From Streptomyces paradoxus (GTDB taxonomy: Bacteria > Actinomycetota > Actinomycetes > Streptomycetales > Streptomycetaceae), in assembly GCF_014202475.1 (NCBI RefSeq), contig NZ_JACHGV010000004.1:186001-250000 (forward strand): a stretch of DNA of 64,000 bases, written 5' to 3'. The notes under the pieces were generated by a model that was given only the letters and a program-made list of their open reading frames with translations, did no database searches and was not told the origin of the DNA. Shown in pieces: positions 49,759 through 58,499 of this stretch (its first letter is position 1; every line of letters begins with the position of its first letter). The translations under genes were made by a program, and so were the position numbers.

Positions 49759-50637
49759 TCACTCTTCGACGAACAGGTCCTCGGCGGTGGTGGCCGTCAG
49801 GGAGCGGTCGAACCAGAGGGTGAGGGTGTCGAGGTCGGTGCAGGAGGTGATGCGGTCGCGGGTGGCTTCGGGAACGGGGATGCCGCGTTTCTCCAGCACG
49901 CTCAAGATGGATTCGGCTTTGCCTTCGGCTTTGCCCTCCAGGTACGTCTCCTCGAAGAGGGTTCCCCTGCCCGGGAAGTATGTGGCGACCATCTTCTCCA
50001 GCTCTCTCCATGTCTCCCGGACCGGAGTGGCCTCCAGCCCGACCTCAAGCCATTCGCACCAGTACTTCGCTGTTGCCCTGTCGAGCGACCGCATGCCGCG
50101 GGCCACCATGGACAGTATGGCCGGGGCGTTTTCGCTCTCGCTATGCACGATGGCCGAGAAGGTGGCCATGGCCGGTTCCCGGGCCACGACGGACTCGTCC
50201 GTGATCTCCGGGACGTTGTCGGGGCCCAGTACGAAAGGGCGAGTGCTCTGTGTCGTCCAGGTGCCCACCCGGCACTCGAAGGGGCCGGCTGCCCAGGATG
50301 CCGTCGACTGCTTTCTGCAGACCGTGACGAGCAGCACCGGCAGGTCGAACTTCGCGCGCAGGTACGCCACGTAGTAGGACCAGCTGGAGCCCTTGTCACG
50401 AGCCCGATCGGTCTGGGCCTCGATGGCGATCAGGAAGCCGTCCCCGTCGGACGGTTCGACCTTCAGCACCGTGTCGACGCGGCGCTCCAGCGGTTTGACC
50501 TCCGTGGCGTCGGGAGTGAGCGCCTCGATGATCGCTTTCGCGGGTGGCGGCAGCCCCAACGCCTTGAAGGCGGGAGTGAGAACCTCCGGATGGTCCTGGA
50601 AGATCCGGTGTGAGGTCTCATGGGTTGATATGACCAT
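49759..50637 (-). CDS. Rpn-like PD-(D/E)XK nuclease-family protein
   Basis: A 292-residue protein of the family often annotated as Rpn recombination-promoting nuclease or transposase-like. The nuclease-fold core is RRVDTVLKVEPSDGDGFLIAIEAQTD (about 53-78), with a D...E-x-Q pattern in place of D...ExK. SYYVAYLRAKFDLPVLLVTVC follows, then a helical C-terminal half with EETYLEGKAEGKAESILSVL. Paralogues are frequent in Streptomyces. It may act in DNA-end processing or defence. It is next to a decayed MFS gene and is not similar to its neighbours. Confidence 0.72.
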   Translation of the reverse strand: MVISTHETSHRIFQDHPEVLTPAFKALGLPPPAKAIIEALTPDATEVKPLERRVDTVLKVEPSDGDGFLIAIEAQTDRARDKGSSWSYYVAYLRAKFDLPVLLVTVCRKQSTASWAAGPFECRVGTWTTQSTRPFVLGPDNVPEITDESVVAREPAMATFSAIVHSESENAPAILSMVARGMRSLDRATAKYWCEWLEVGLEATPVRETWRELEKMVATYFPGRGTLFEETYLEGKAEGKAESILSVLEKRGIPVPEATRDRITSCTDLDTLTLWFDRSLTATTAEDLFVEE

Positions 50638-50735
50638 GTGCGCAAGCTAGGTCCATCAGGGGCGATGCACTCGTGGACCGAGCCGCGTTCACTCTTTCGA
50701 GGTTCGGAGAAACGTTCAGCGCATGACGGGAGAGG

Positions 50736-51101
50736 TCACCTCGCCACGAACTGAGTCAGGATCGCCTGGACCTCGTAGATGTCGACGCCCTTGGTGAAGG
50801 TCTTCTCGATGGGGGTCGGGGTGCCGGAGATCCAGATCTTCAGTTCGGCGTCGAGGTCGAAGGTGCCGGCCGTTTCCACCGCGAAGTGGGTGATGCTGCG
50901 GTACGGGACCGAGTGGTACTCGACCTTCTTGCCGGTGATGCCCTGCTTGTCGATCAGGATCAGGCGGCGGTCGGTGAAGAGGATCGTGTCGCGGATCAGC
51001 AGGAACGCGGCGTGGACCTGCTCGCCGTGGCCGAGGAGGCGGGCGTAGTCCTGCTGGGCCGACTGCGGGTTCACGGTGTGTGCGTTGCCGAAGAGTGCCA
51101 T
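50736..51101 (-). CDS. PH-domain (bacterial pleckstrin-like) protein
   Basis: 121 residues from ATG 51101 with GGGGG upstream. It reads as a bPH_1-like beta-barrel domain (FLLIRDTILFTDRRLILIDKQ, VEYHSVPYRSITHFAVETAGTFDLDAELKIWISG) with a C-terminal helix (FTKGVDIYEVQAILTQFVAR). Such small cytosolic proteins are widespread and of unknown role. It lies downstream of metG on the same strand but is separated by the metG terminator at 51165, so it has its own transcript. Confidence 0.78.
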   Translation of the reverse strand: MALFGNAHTVNPQSAQQDYARLLGHGEQVHAAFLLIRDTILFTDRRLILIDKQGITGKKVEYHSVPYRSITHFAVETAGTFDLDAELKIWISGTPTPIEKTFTKGVDIYEVQAILTQFVAR

Positions 51102-51164
51102 GTGTCCCCCTGGTCGAGTCGGGGCGGCCTTCGTGGCCGTCCTGAGGGGATCTTCGCAAAGCGC

Positions 51165-51200
51165 GGGGCCCGGGAGAAGGTTCTCGTTCTCCCGGGCCCC
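51165..51200 (-). terminator. Terminator after metG, 14-bp perfect stem
   Basis: GGGGCCCGGGAGAA, an 8-nt loop, TTCTCCCGGGCCCC, 27 bp beyond the metG stop. Confidence 0.85.
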
Positions 51201-51226
51201 GTGCTGTAGCGAGCGCGTTACGCCCG

Positions 51227-52945
51227 TTACGCGGCCGGTTCGCCGCCGAAGCGCTCCTTGTACGACTCCAGGTCCTCGTCCGTGAGCTTGGCGAACAGGA
51301 CCGGCGGGATGGTGAAGGGGGTGCCGGCGGGGACGGCGCTCAGCGAGCGGGCCTCGTCCGCGGTGACCCAGAGCGCGGTGTCGTCCTTCAGGGAGAACGC
51401 CTCGCGCATCTTCTTCGCCGACGTCGGGATGAACGGCTCGGAGACCACCGCGTAGAGGTGGATAAGGTTCATCGCCGTACGGAGGGTCAGCGCGGCGCCC
51501 TCCGGGTTGGTCTTGATCTCCAGCCAGGGGGCCTTCTCCTCCAGGTAGGAGTTGCCCGCCGACCACAGGGCGCGCAGCGCGGCCGCCGCCTTGCGGAACT
51601 GGATGGCCTCCATCTGCGACTCGTACTCCGCGAGCAGGCGGGCGATCTCCTCGCCCAGCTTCGCCTCCGCCTCGCCGGGCTCGGCGCCCGCCGGGACCTC
51701 CTCGCCGAAGCGCTTCCTGGAGAAGGACAGGACGCGGTTGACGAAGTTGCCGAGGGTGTCGGCCAGGTCCTTGTTCACCGTGGCGGTGAAGTGTTCCCAG
51801 GTGAAGGACGAGTCGTCCGACTCCGGGGCGTTCGCCATCATGAAGTAGCGCCAGTAGTCGGCCGGCAGGATGTCGAGGGCGTCGTGCGTGAAGACGCCCC
51901 GGCGCTGGGACGTGGAGAACTTGCCGCCGTAGTAGTTCAGCCAGTTGAAGGCCTTGATGACGTCGACCTTCTTCCACGGGGCGCGGGTGCCCAGCAGGGT
52001 CGCCGGGAACATCACGCTGTGGAAGGGGACGTTGTCCTTGCCCATGAACTGCGTGTAGTGGACGTTCGCGTCCGACTCCCACCACCAGGAGCGCCAGTCG
52101 CGGTTCTCCGGGTCCTGGTCAGCCCACTCCTTCGTCGCGCCGATGTACTCGATCGGGGCGTCGAACCAGACGTAGAAGACCTTGCCCTCCGCGGCGAGGT
52201 CGGGCCAGGTGTCGGCGGGGACCGGGACGCCCCAGTCCAGGTCGCGGGTGATCGCGCGGTCGTGCAGGCCCTCCGTGAGCCACTTGCGGGCGATGGAGGA
52301 GGCGAGGACGGGCCAGTTGTCGGCTCGCTCGTCGACCCACGCCTCGACCTCGCCGGCCAGGGCCGACTGGAGGAGGAAGAGGTGCTTGGTCTCGCGGACC
52401 TCCAGGTCGCTGCTGCCGCTGATCGCCGAGCGGGCGTCGATCAGGTCCGTCGGGTCCAGCACGCGCGTGCAGTTCTCGCACTGGTCGCCGCGGGCCTTGT
52501 CGTAGCCGCAGTGCGGGCAGGTGCCGATGATGTAGCGGTCCGGCAGGAAGCGGCCGTCGGCGTTCGAGTACACCTGGCGGATCGCGCGCTCCTCGATGAA
52601 GCCGTTCGCCTTCAGCTCGCGGGCGATCTCCTGCGTGATCTCGTGGTTCTGCGGGGAGGAGCTGCGGCCGAAGTAGTCGAAGGCCAGGCTGAAGCCGTCG
52701 TAGATGGCCTTCTGCTGGTGGTGCGCCTCGGTGCAGAACGCGTCCACCGGGATGCCCTGCTCCTTGGCGGCCAGCTCCGCCGGGGTGCCGTGCTCGTCCG
52801 TCGCGCAGATGTAGAGGACCTCGTGGCCGCGCTGGCGGAGGTACCGGGAGTACACGTCCGCCGGGAGCATGGACCCCACCATGTTGCCCAGGTGCTTGAT
52901 CCCGTTGATGTACGGAAGGGCGCTGGTGATGAGGTGTCGAGCCAT
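51227..52945 (-). CDS. metG: Methionyl-tRNA synthetase
   Basis: A 572-residue class Ia synthetase. The HIGH-like motif is [10 protein letters not shown] (about 12-21). The zinc knuckle [17 protein letters not shown] (four Cys, near 145-161) marks the long bacterial/archaeal form. The KMSKS region reads KFSTSQRRG (near 346). The anticodon helix bundle follows. It lacks the C-terminal EMAP/tRNA-binding domain found in E. coli MetG. It is monocistronic, between two terminators, and ends in FGGEPAA. Confidence 0.95.
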   Translation of the reverse strand: MARHLITSALPYINGIKHLGNMVGSMLPADVYSRYLRQRGHEVLYICATDEHGTPAELAAKEQGIPVDAFCTEAHHQQKAIYDGFSLAFDYFGRSSSPQNHEITQEIARELKANGFIEERAIRQVYSNADGRFLPDRYIIGTCPHCGYDKARGDQCENCTRVLDPTDLIDARSAISGSSDLEVRETKHLFLLQSALAGEVEAWVDERADNWPVLASSIARKWLTEGLHDRAITRDLDWGVPVPADTWPDLAAEGKVFYVWFDAPIEYIGATKEWADQDPENRDWRSWWWESDANVHYTQFMGKDNVPFHSVMFPATLLGTRAPWKKVDVIKAFNWLNYYGGKFSTSQRRGVFTHDALDILPADYWRYFMMANAPESDDSSFTWEHFTATVNKDLADTLGNFVNRVLSFSRKRFGEEVPAGAEPGEAEAKLGEEIARLLAEYESQMEAIQFRKAAAALRALWSAGNSYLEEKAPWLEIKTNPEGAALTLRTAMNLIHLYAVVSEPFIPTSAKKMREAFSLKDDTALWVTADEARSLSAVPAGTPFTIPPVLFAKLTDEDLESYKERFGGEPAA

Positions 52946-53033
52946 CGCGGGCTGCTCCCAAGTCGCTACGTGGGGTGACGATCTCGTGGTCTCGGTCGTC
53001 TACGGAACCTTGAAATCGTAGCTGACACGGGTA

Positions 53034-53075
53034 CGCCGCCCGCCTCCCCTTTTACGGGGTGGGAAGCGGGCGGCG
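53034..53075 (-). terminator. Terminator after the VWA gene
   Basis: CGCCGCCCGC and GCGGGCGGCG arms with an inner CCCC TTTTA CGGGG hairpin. It lies 18 bp beyond the VWA stop. Confidence 0.7.
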
Positions 53076-53092
53076 TCGTGAGCGGTGGGTGG

Positions 53093-54928
53093 CTACGGGC
53101 GCCAGTTCGCCAGTACGCCCTCGTACAGCTCCTTGTCCGTGAGCTCGCGGGGGGTTTCGCCGGCGAGGAAGTGGGACGTGTTGGGGGTCTTGAGCTTGCG
53201 GAGGTAGTCGAAGGCCTTGTTCTCCGGGTCTCCGAAGGCGACGAAGGAGAAGAAGACGGCGGGGTGGGTCTTCGCGGCGTCGGTGAGGGCCTGGGTCGCG
53301 GGGGTCTTCGCGTCGGGGGCGCCGTCGGTCTGGAAGACCACCAGGGCGGGGGCGGTGGGTTCCGCCGTCTTGTCGTGGTGGGCGAGGACCGCTTCCACGG
53401 CGGCGTGGTAGCTGGTGCGGCCCATGCGGCCGAGGCCCGCGTGCAGGTCGTCGATCTTGTTCTCGTGGTCGGTGAGGGTGATCTCGCCGGTGCCGTCGAG
53501 TTCGGTGGAGAAGAAGACGACCGGGACGGTGGCGTCGGGGTCGAGGTGGGCCGCGAGGGCGAGGGTCTGCTCGGCGAGGGCCTGGGCGGATCCGTCCTTG
53601 TAGTACGGGCGCATGGAGGCGGAGCGGTCGAGGACGAGGTAGACCTTGGCGCGGGTGCCGGTGAGGTTGTTTCGGTCGAGGGTGGTTGTGGCGGCCTTGT
53701 AGGCGGTGCTGAGGCCGGGGGCGTGCTTCTTGAGGGCGGTGAGGGTCAGGGCTGGGCCGGCCTCGCCTGCGGCTTCGGCCGTGTTCTTCTTCCCACCCGC
53801 ACCACCCGTGCGGCTTTCGTCGCCGGGTGCGGGTGGCCCCTGCGGGGCGGTGTCGCCGTCGGCGGCCGCGGGCTCGGGGGCCTTTTCGGACTTCGTCCCT
53901 GTCGTGCCCGTTGTGTCCGTCGTGCCCGTCGTCCCCTTGGTGGCCTTCGCGGCCCTGGTGGCCTTCGTCGCCTTGGTCGTCTCGCCGGCCTCGGCCTTCG
54001 GCGCGGCCTTGCGCGTGGCCTCGGGCTCGGGCTCGGGCTTGGGCTCGGGCTTCGCGTCGGCTGCGGACTCGGCCTTCGGCTTCGCTTCGGCTGTGGGCTC
54101 GGCCTCGGGCTTCGGCTCGGCCTCGGCCGTCGGCTCCGGCTTCGGCTCTGCGGGCGTCTCGGCCTGCGGCTCGGGCGCGGCTTCCGTCTTCGCGTCCGCT
54201 TCCGCCGGTGCTTCGGACCCGGCTTCCGCCTCCGTGTCCGTCTTCGCCGCGGGCTCGGACTGCGCATCGTCCGCCGGGCTGGCCTCGGGCTTCTCCGACG
54301 TCGTCGACTCCGGCTCCTCGGCGACCGGCGTCTCCGCCGGAGCCGCCTCTGCAACCGTGGCCTTCTCCGCCTCGGCAGGCTCAGCCGCCTCCGGCTTCTC
54401 TACAACAGTCGGCTCCGCGGCAGCCACCGGTTCCTCAGCAGCGGCCGGCTTCTCAGCAGCGGCCGGTTCCTCCGCAGCCGCCTTCGCGGAACCCGCCGGC
54501 TCCTCCGCACCCGCCGACTTCTCAGCCGTCGGTTTCTCTACAACAGCCGCCTCCGCGGCACCCGCCGGTTCCTCCGCAGCGGCAGGCTCTTCCGCAGCGC
54601 CCGGCTCACCCTCCGCCGATCGGGTCGGCCTCGGGACCGTCACATGGTCGAAGGCCGCCGAGACGAGGTCGTGTTCCCCGGAGTCCGAGTCCGGCGTGCG
54701 GGGCTCGGGGACACTGGCCGAAGGCGTGGGCTCCGGTTCCGGGGAGGGGGACGGGACCTTCGGGTCCGTGGCGGGGGGCGACGCCGGTGCGAGGGTGTCC
54801 TCGCTGGTCAGGCCCTCGGTCCCGCTGGTCTCATCGGCGGTCGCCGTCCGCGCCGCACCCTCCGCCTCGGCGGTCCGTGACTTGCGGGACCGACCGAACG
54901 CGTTCCGCAACCGAGTGAGAATGCCCAT
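53093..54928 (-). CDS. VWA-domain protein with a very long acidic low-complexity linker
   Basis: 611 residues from ATG 54928 (MGILTRLRNAFGRSRKSRT), with GAAGGG upstream. After a short basic N-terminus, about residues 30-390 are Ala/Glu/Pro/Lys low complexity, rich in AAEEPA, EPKPEP and TTGTT repeats. The VWA domain (about 410-600) begins ALTLTALKKHAPGLSTAYKA and has the MIDAS motif DRSASM (DxSxS) with VVFQTDGAPD. It resembles tellurite-resistance/TerF-type VWA proteins, but no ter genes are nearby. No signal peptide is seen, so it is likely cytosolic. The partner is unknown. Confidence 0.78.
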   Translation of the reverse strand: MGILTRLRNAFGRSRKSRTAEAEGAARTATADETSGTEGLTSEDTLAPASPPATDPKVPSPSPEPEPTPSASVPEPRTPDSDSGEHDLVSAAFDHVTVPRPTRSAEGEPGAAEEPAAAEEPAGAAEAAVVEKPTAEKSAGAEEPAGSAKAAAEEPAAAEKPAAAEEPVAAAEPTVVEKPEAAEPAEAEKATVAEAAPAETPVAEEPESTTSEKPEASPADDAQSEPAAKTDTEAEAGSEAPAEADAKTEAAPEPQAETPAEPKPEPTAEAEPKPEAEPTAEAKPKAESAADAKPEPKPEPEPEATRKAAPKAEAGETTKATKATRAAKATKGTTGTTDTTGTTGTKSEKAPEPAAADGDTAPQGPPAPGDESRTGGAGGKKNTAEAAGEAGPALTLTALKKHAPGLSTAYKAATTTLDRNNLTGTRAKVYLVLDRSASMRPYYKDGSAQALAEQTLALAAHLDPDATVPVVFFSTELDGTGEITLTDHENKIDDLHAGLGRMGRTSYHAAVEAVLAHHDKTAEPTAPALVVFQTDGAPDAKTPATQALTDAAKTHPAVFFSFVAFGDPENKAFDYLRKLKTPNTSHFLAGETPRELTDKELYEGVLANWRP

Positions 54929-55116
54929 GTGCGCGCAACCCTTCGCGTGAGTTGAAGCCGTCAATCCCTGGCCAGGACGGACACGTAAGGTTAGCGGCCC
55001 TCCTGTGTGATCTTGGGCAGGGTCTGTTGTGCCAGGTCCACCCTGTCAAGGGGGACATCCGGCCGGTGCGGGTGTCGCCGGGCTTAATCGTCGCAACCCC
55101 CGTACAGCGGCCGGGG

Positions 55117-55138
55117 GTTCATCCGTTGTTCACCAGGG
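55117..55138 (+). promoter_or_regulatory. PHO-box-like direct repeat (PhoP site) before the phosphatase gene
   Basis: Two adjacent 11-nt units, GTTCATCCGTT and GTTCACCAGGG, match the Streptomyces PhoP direct-repeat consensus (GTTCACC-type). They lie 70 bp upstream of the phosphatase GTG, and a -10-like CATATGT is at 55154-55160. Confidence 0.72.
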
Positions 55139-55207
55139 CGCCCGGCTCTCGCGCATATGTGCCCCTACGGTCACGCTGACACCAAGGGCATCCAAGGAGA
55201 GAGCAAA

Positions 55208-57304
55208 GTGCGCAAGCTGCTGCCGTTGATCGGAACGCCGTCCGGTTCTCACCCCGGCGGCCGGTCCGCCATGACCTGTCGTTTCCGGTGTGGTGACGCC
55301 TGCTTCCACGAGGTGCCCAACACCAGCTCCAACGAGTACGTCGGTGACGTGATCGCCGGTGCGCTCAGCCGCCGGTCGATGATGCGCGCCGCGGCCGTGG
55401 TGACCGTGGCCGCCGCGGGGGCGGGTGCTGCCGGTGTCGCGCAGGCTCCGCAGGCCGCCGCCGCCCCGGCCACCGGCGCCCCGTCCGCCACCGCCGCCTC
55501 CGAGGCCGCCCGGCGTAACACCAAGGGCGCGCGCGGGCTGCGCTTCGCGCCCGTCGCGCCCAACACCGCCGACGCGGTGACCGTGCCGGAGGGGTACCGG
55601 CAGAACGTCGTCATCCGCTGGGGCGAGCCCATCCTGCGCGGCGCTCCCGCCTTCGACCCGGAGAAGCAGACCGCGAAGGCGCAGGCCGGGCAGTTCGGGT
55701 ACAACTGCGACTTCCTCGCCCTGCTGCCGTTGCCCGGGGAGCGCAACCGGCAGCTGCTCGTCGCCAACCACGAGTACACCGACGAGATCCTGATGTTCCG
55801 CGGCTACGACGCCGCCAACCCGACCCGCGAGCAGGCCGAGATCGCCTGGGCGGCGCACGGGCTGTCCGCCGTCGTGGTGGAGGGGGACCGCAAGAGTGGC
55901 AGGCTCACCGCCGTCTCCCGGCATCAGCTGAACCGGCGCGTCACCGCGACCACCGAGTTCCGGCTCACCGGGCCCGTCGCCGGGTCCGAGCTCGTGAAGA
56001 CCTCCGCCGACCCGTCCGGCACCAAGGTGCTCGGCACCCTCAACAACTGCTCCGGCGGTGTCACCCCCTGGGGCACGACCCTGCACGGCGAGGAGAACTT
56101 CAACCAGTACTTCGCCAACAGCAGCCGGGCGACCGACAAGCGGTACGGGATCGGCACCGGGGCCAGCGAGCGGAAGTGGGAGCGGTTCGACAAGCGGTTC
56201 GACGTCGCCCAGGAGCCGAACGAGGTGCACCGGTTCGGGTACGTCGTGGAGTTCGACCCGTACGACCCCGCCTCCACGCCTCGCAAGCACACCGCTCTCG
56301 GGCGGTTCAAGCACGAGGCGGCGACCGTGCGGCTCACGCACGACGGGCGTCCCGTCGTGTACTCCGGGGACGACGAGCGCTTCGACTACTTCTACAAGTT
56401 CGTCGGCAGCAAGCGGATGAAGCACGGCACCTCCCGGGCCGTCCGCGAGCACAACCTCTCCCTCCTCGACGAGGGCACGCTGTACGTCGCCAAGCTCACC
56501 GGCGACTCCCCCGCCATCGAGATCGACGGCACGGGCAAGCTGCCGAAGGACGGCGAGTTCGACGGGAGCGGCGAGTGGATCCCGCTGGCCACCGCCACCG
56601 CGAAGGGCGCCGTCTCGCACGTGGACGGGATGAGCGCCGAGGAGGTGTTCGTCTTCACGCGGCTCGCCGGTGACAAGGTGGGCGCGACCAAGATGGACCG
56701 GCCCGAGGACATCGAGCCCAACCCGGTGACCGGCAAGGTGTACGTCGCGCTGACCAACAACAGCAACCGGGGCGTCGGCTCCAACGCCAAGGCGGACGAG
56801 GCCAACCCGCGCAACGCCAACAAGCACGGGCACGTGCTGGAGCTCACCGAGCGCTGGAACCGGCCCGAGAGCACCCGGTTCGCCTGGTCGCTGTTCCTGG
56901 TCGCCGGTGACCCGGACGACCCGGCGACCTACTTCGCCGGCTTCCCGAAGGACGCCGTGAGCCAGATCTCCTGCCCGGACAACGTCGCCTTCGACCCCTA
57001 CGGCAACCTGTGGATTTCCACCGACGGCGCCCAGCTCGGCTCGCACGACGGCCTGTTCGGTGTGGCGACCCGGGGTGAGCGGCGCGGTGAGCTCAAGCAG
57101 TTCCTGACCGTGCCGAAGGGCGCCGAGACCTGCGGCCCGATCATCCAGGACCGGCGTGTCCTGGTCGCCGTGCAGCACCCGGGCGAGATCGACGGAGCGT
57201 CCGTGGAGAAGCCCGCCAGCACCTGGCCCGACGGGCCCGGGACGTACGTCCGTCCGGCGGTCGTGGCCGTGTGGCGTGCCGACGGGTGCGACATCGGCGT
57301 CTGA
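55208..57304 (+). CDS. PhoX-family (DUF839) alkaline phosphatase
   Basis: 698 residues from GTG 55208, with AGGAGAG upstream. A Tat-type signal lies about 60 residues in (LSRRSMMRAAAVVTVAAAGAG), after an N-terminal stretch with CRFRCGDACFHEVPN. The PhoX core has NHEYTDEILMF, NNCSGGVTPWGTTLHGEENFNQYF (split here at 20 residues: GVTPWGTTLHGEEN), DDERFDYFYKFV and DPYGNLWISTDGAQLG. PhoX enzymes are Ca/Fe-dependent and release phosphate from organic esters outside the cell. A PHO box is upstream. It is convergent with the LysR gene. Confidence 0.85.
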   Translation: MRKLLPLIGTPSGSHPGGRSAMTCRFRCGDACFHEVPNTSSNEYVGDVIAGALSRRSMMRAAAVVTVAAAGAGAAGVAQAPQAAAAPATGAPSATAASEAARRNTKGARGLRFAPVAPNTADAVTVPEGYRQNVVIRWGEPILRGAPAFDPEKQTAKAQAGQFGYNCDFLALLPLPGERNRQLLVANHEYTDEILMFRGYDAANPTREQAEIAWAAHGLSAVVVEGDRKSGRLTAVSRHQLNRRVTATTEFRLTGPVAGSELVKTSADPSGTKVLGTLNNCSGGVTPWGTTLHGEENFNQYFANSSRATDKRYGIGTGASERKWERFDKRFDVAQEPNEVHRFGYVVEFDPYDPASTPRKHTALGRFKHEAATVRLTHDGRPVVYSGDDERFDYFYKFVGSKRMKHGTSRAVREHNLSLLDEGTLYVAKLTGDSPAIEIDGTGKLPKDGEFDGSGEWIPLATATAKGAVSHVDGMSAEEVFVFTRLAGDKVGATKMDRPEDIEPNPVTGKVYVALTNNSNRGVGSNAKADEANPRNANKHGHVLELTERWNRPESTRFAWSLFLVAGDPDDPATYFAGFPKDAVSQISCPDNVAFDPYGNLWISTDGAQLGSHDGLFGVATRGERRGELKQFLTVPKGAETCGPIIQDRRVLVAVQHPGEIDGASVEKPASTWPDGPGTYVRPAVVAVWRADGCDIGV

Positions 57305-57313
57305 GCCGTTCGG

Positions 57314-57369
57314 CGGCAGGGGCTGATCGGCAGCGGTTCATCGGCAGCGGTTCAGCGGCAGGGGTTCAC
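57314..57369. repeat. Four tandem 14-bp imperfect repeats
   Basis: Units CGGCAGGGGCTGAT, CGGCAGCGGTTCAT, CGGCAGCGGTTCAG and CGGCAGGGGTTCAC follow one another between the phosphatase stop and the LysR stop, overlapping the latter by 4 bp. The role is unknown. Confidence 0.75.
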
Positions 57370-58325
57370 GTGAGGGCCGGGCTCGGCGGTCGAAAGGGGC
57401 CGCCGGGTGCCGGCCGTTGCGGCGCCTGCCACTCCCGGTACGCCGGTGCCTGCCGCGCCACCTCCCCGTACGCCTCCTCCAGTGCGGGGTAGACGCCGTC
57501 CAGGTCGGTCTCCGTCCGGGCCGCGGCGAGCAGCCGTACGCCGAGCGGGTCGCCCTTGAGGCGGCGTACCGCCATGTCGGGGCGGGGGGCGCGGGTCGGC
57601 TGGCAGACGGTGACGACCTCGCCGGTCGCGACCAGGGCGTCGGCCGTGTGGTAGTCGCCGTGCAGGACGTGCGGGCTGACGCGGGCGGCGCGGAACATCC
57701 GCTGGACGGCGTCCCATTCGCCGTCGACCGTGGGGTCGATCATCCAGCGGTCGCCGGCCAGGTCGGCCAGCTCGACCTCCCCTTTCGCGGCGGCCGGATG
57801 GTCGACGGGCAGCGACACGCACTGCGGCTCGCGCTCGACCAGGACGCGCAGCCGGAGTTCCGCGGGGATGCGCAGCGGGGAGCCCTCCACCTCGTGCACG
57901 AAGGCGACGTCGAGCTGGCCGTCGGCGACCATGCGGAGCAGGGCGTTGGGGGAGACGTTCATGTGGAGGCTGGGGTTTCGGCCATGGGCGCGCAGCCGGC
58001 GCAGCCAGCCCGCCAGGGCCTTGCTCGCCGTCGAGCCGATGCGCAGCTCGGTGCCGCCGGACGCGGCCGCCCTCGCCTCGGCGACCAGCAGGTGCAGCTC
58101 GGCCATCAGCGGCCGGGCGCGGCTCAGCACGAGGCGGCCCAGCGGGGTGGGGCGGCAGCCGGTGTGGGAGCGCAGGAAGAGCACGCCGCCCAGTTCCTGC
58201 TCGATGCGGCGCAGTTGTGTGCTCAACGACGGCTGGGCGACGCCCAGTTGCCGGGCGGCGCGGTGCAGACTGCCGGTGTCGGCTATGGCGCACAGCGCGC
58301 GGAGGTGCCTCACCTCGAGCTCCAT
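57366..58325 (-). CDS. LysR family activator of snapalysin
   Basis: A 319-residue LysR-type regulator. The N-terminal HTH is LCAIADTGSLHRAARQLG then VAQPSLSTQLRRIEQELGG (about 10-55), followed by a periplasmic-binding-like effector domain from about 90. It is divergent from snpA with 174 bp between, the arrangement known for SnpR/MprR, which activate small neutral protease genes in Streptomyces. The start ATG is immediately followed by MELEVRHLRA. It converges on the phosphatase gene. Confidence 0.87.
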   Translation of the reverse strand: MELEVRHLRALCAIADTGSLHRAARQLGVAQPSLSTQLRRIEQELGGVLFLRSHTGCRPTPLGRLVLSRARPLMAELHLLVAEARAAASGGTELRIGSTASKALAGWLRRLRAHGRNPSLHMNVSPNALLRMVADGQLDVAFVHEVEGSPLRIPAELRLRVLVEREPQCVSLPVDHPAAAKGEVELADLAGDRWMIDPTVDGEWDAVQRMFRAARVSPHVLHGDYHTADALVATGEVVTVCQPTRAPRPDMAVRRLKGDPLGVRLLAAARTETDLDGVYPALEEAYGEVARQAPAYREWQAPQRPAPGGPFRPPSPALT

Positions 58326-58369
58326 GCCCTGTGAGGCTAAGGCGGAATCGCGGCGTTAACCAGCCACAT

Positions 58370-58394
58370 AATTCATTGCTAAACCAGGTGAATT
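58370..58394. promoter_or_regulatory. LysR-type operator AATTCA-N13-TGAATT
   Basis: Perfect 6-bp arms with a 13-bp spacer in the LysR/snpA gap. The low-GC T-N11-A shape is typical of LysR sites. A second smaller repeat, ATAGG-N5-CCTAT, lies at 58404-58418. Confidence 0.55.
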
Positions 58395-58499
58395 GGGCAC
58401 CGTATAGGGCTGTCCTATCCCCGGTTGCCATCATCACAGGCACCGCACAGGCATCGAGACTCACCGGTGACGACTCGACCCCCACCCAAGGAGTCCTCG

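Noticed and set aside
53093..54928. VWA gene as part of a tellurite-resistance (ter) operon
   Set aside because: No TerD-like or other ter genes flank it; the neighbours are metG and a phosphatase.
57314..57369. Tandem repeats as PHO boxes
   Set aside because: The GGTTCA-like units repeat every 14 bp, not 11, and lie between gene ends rather than before a promoter.
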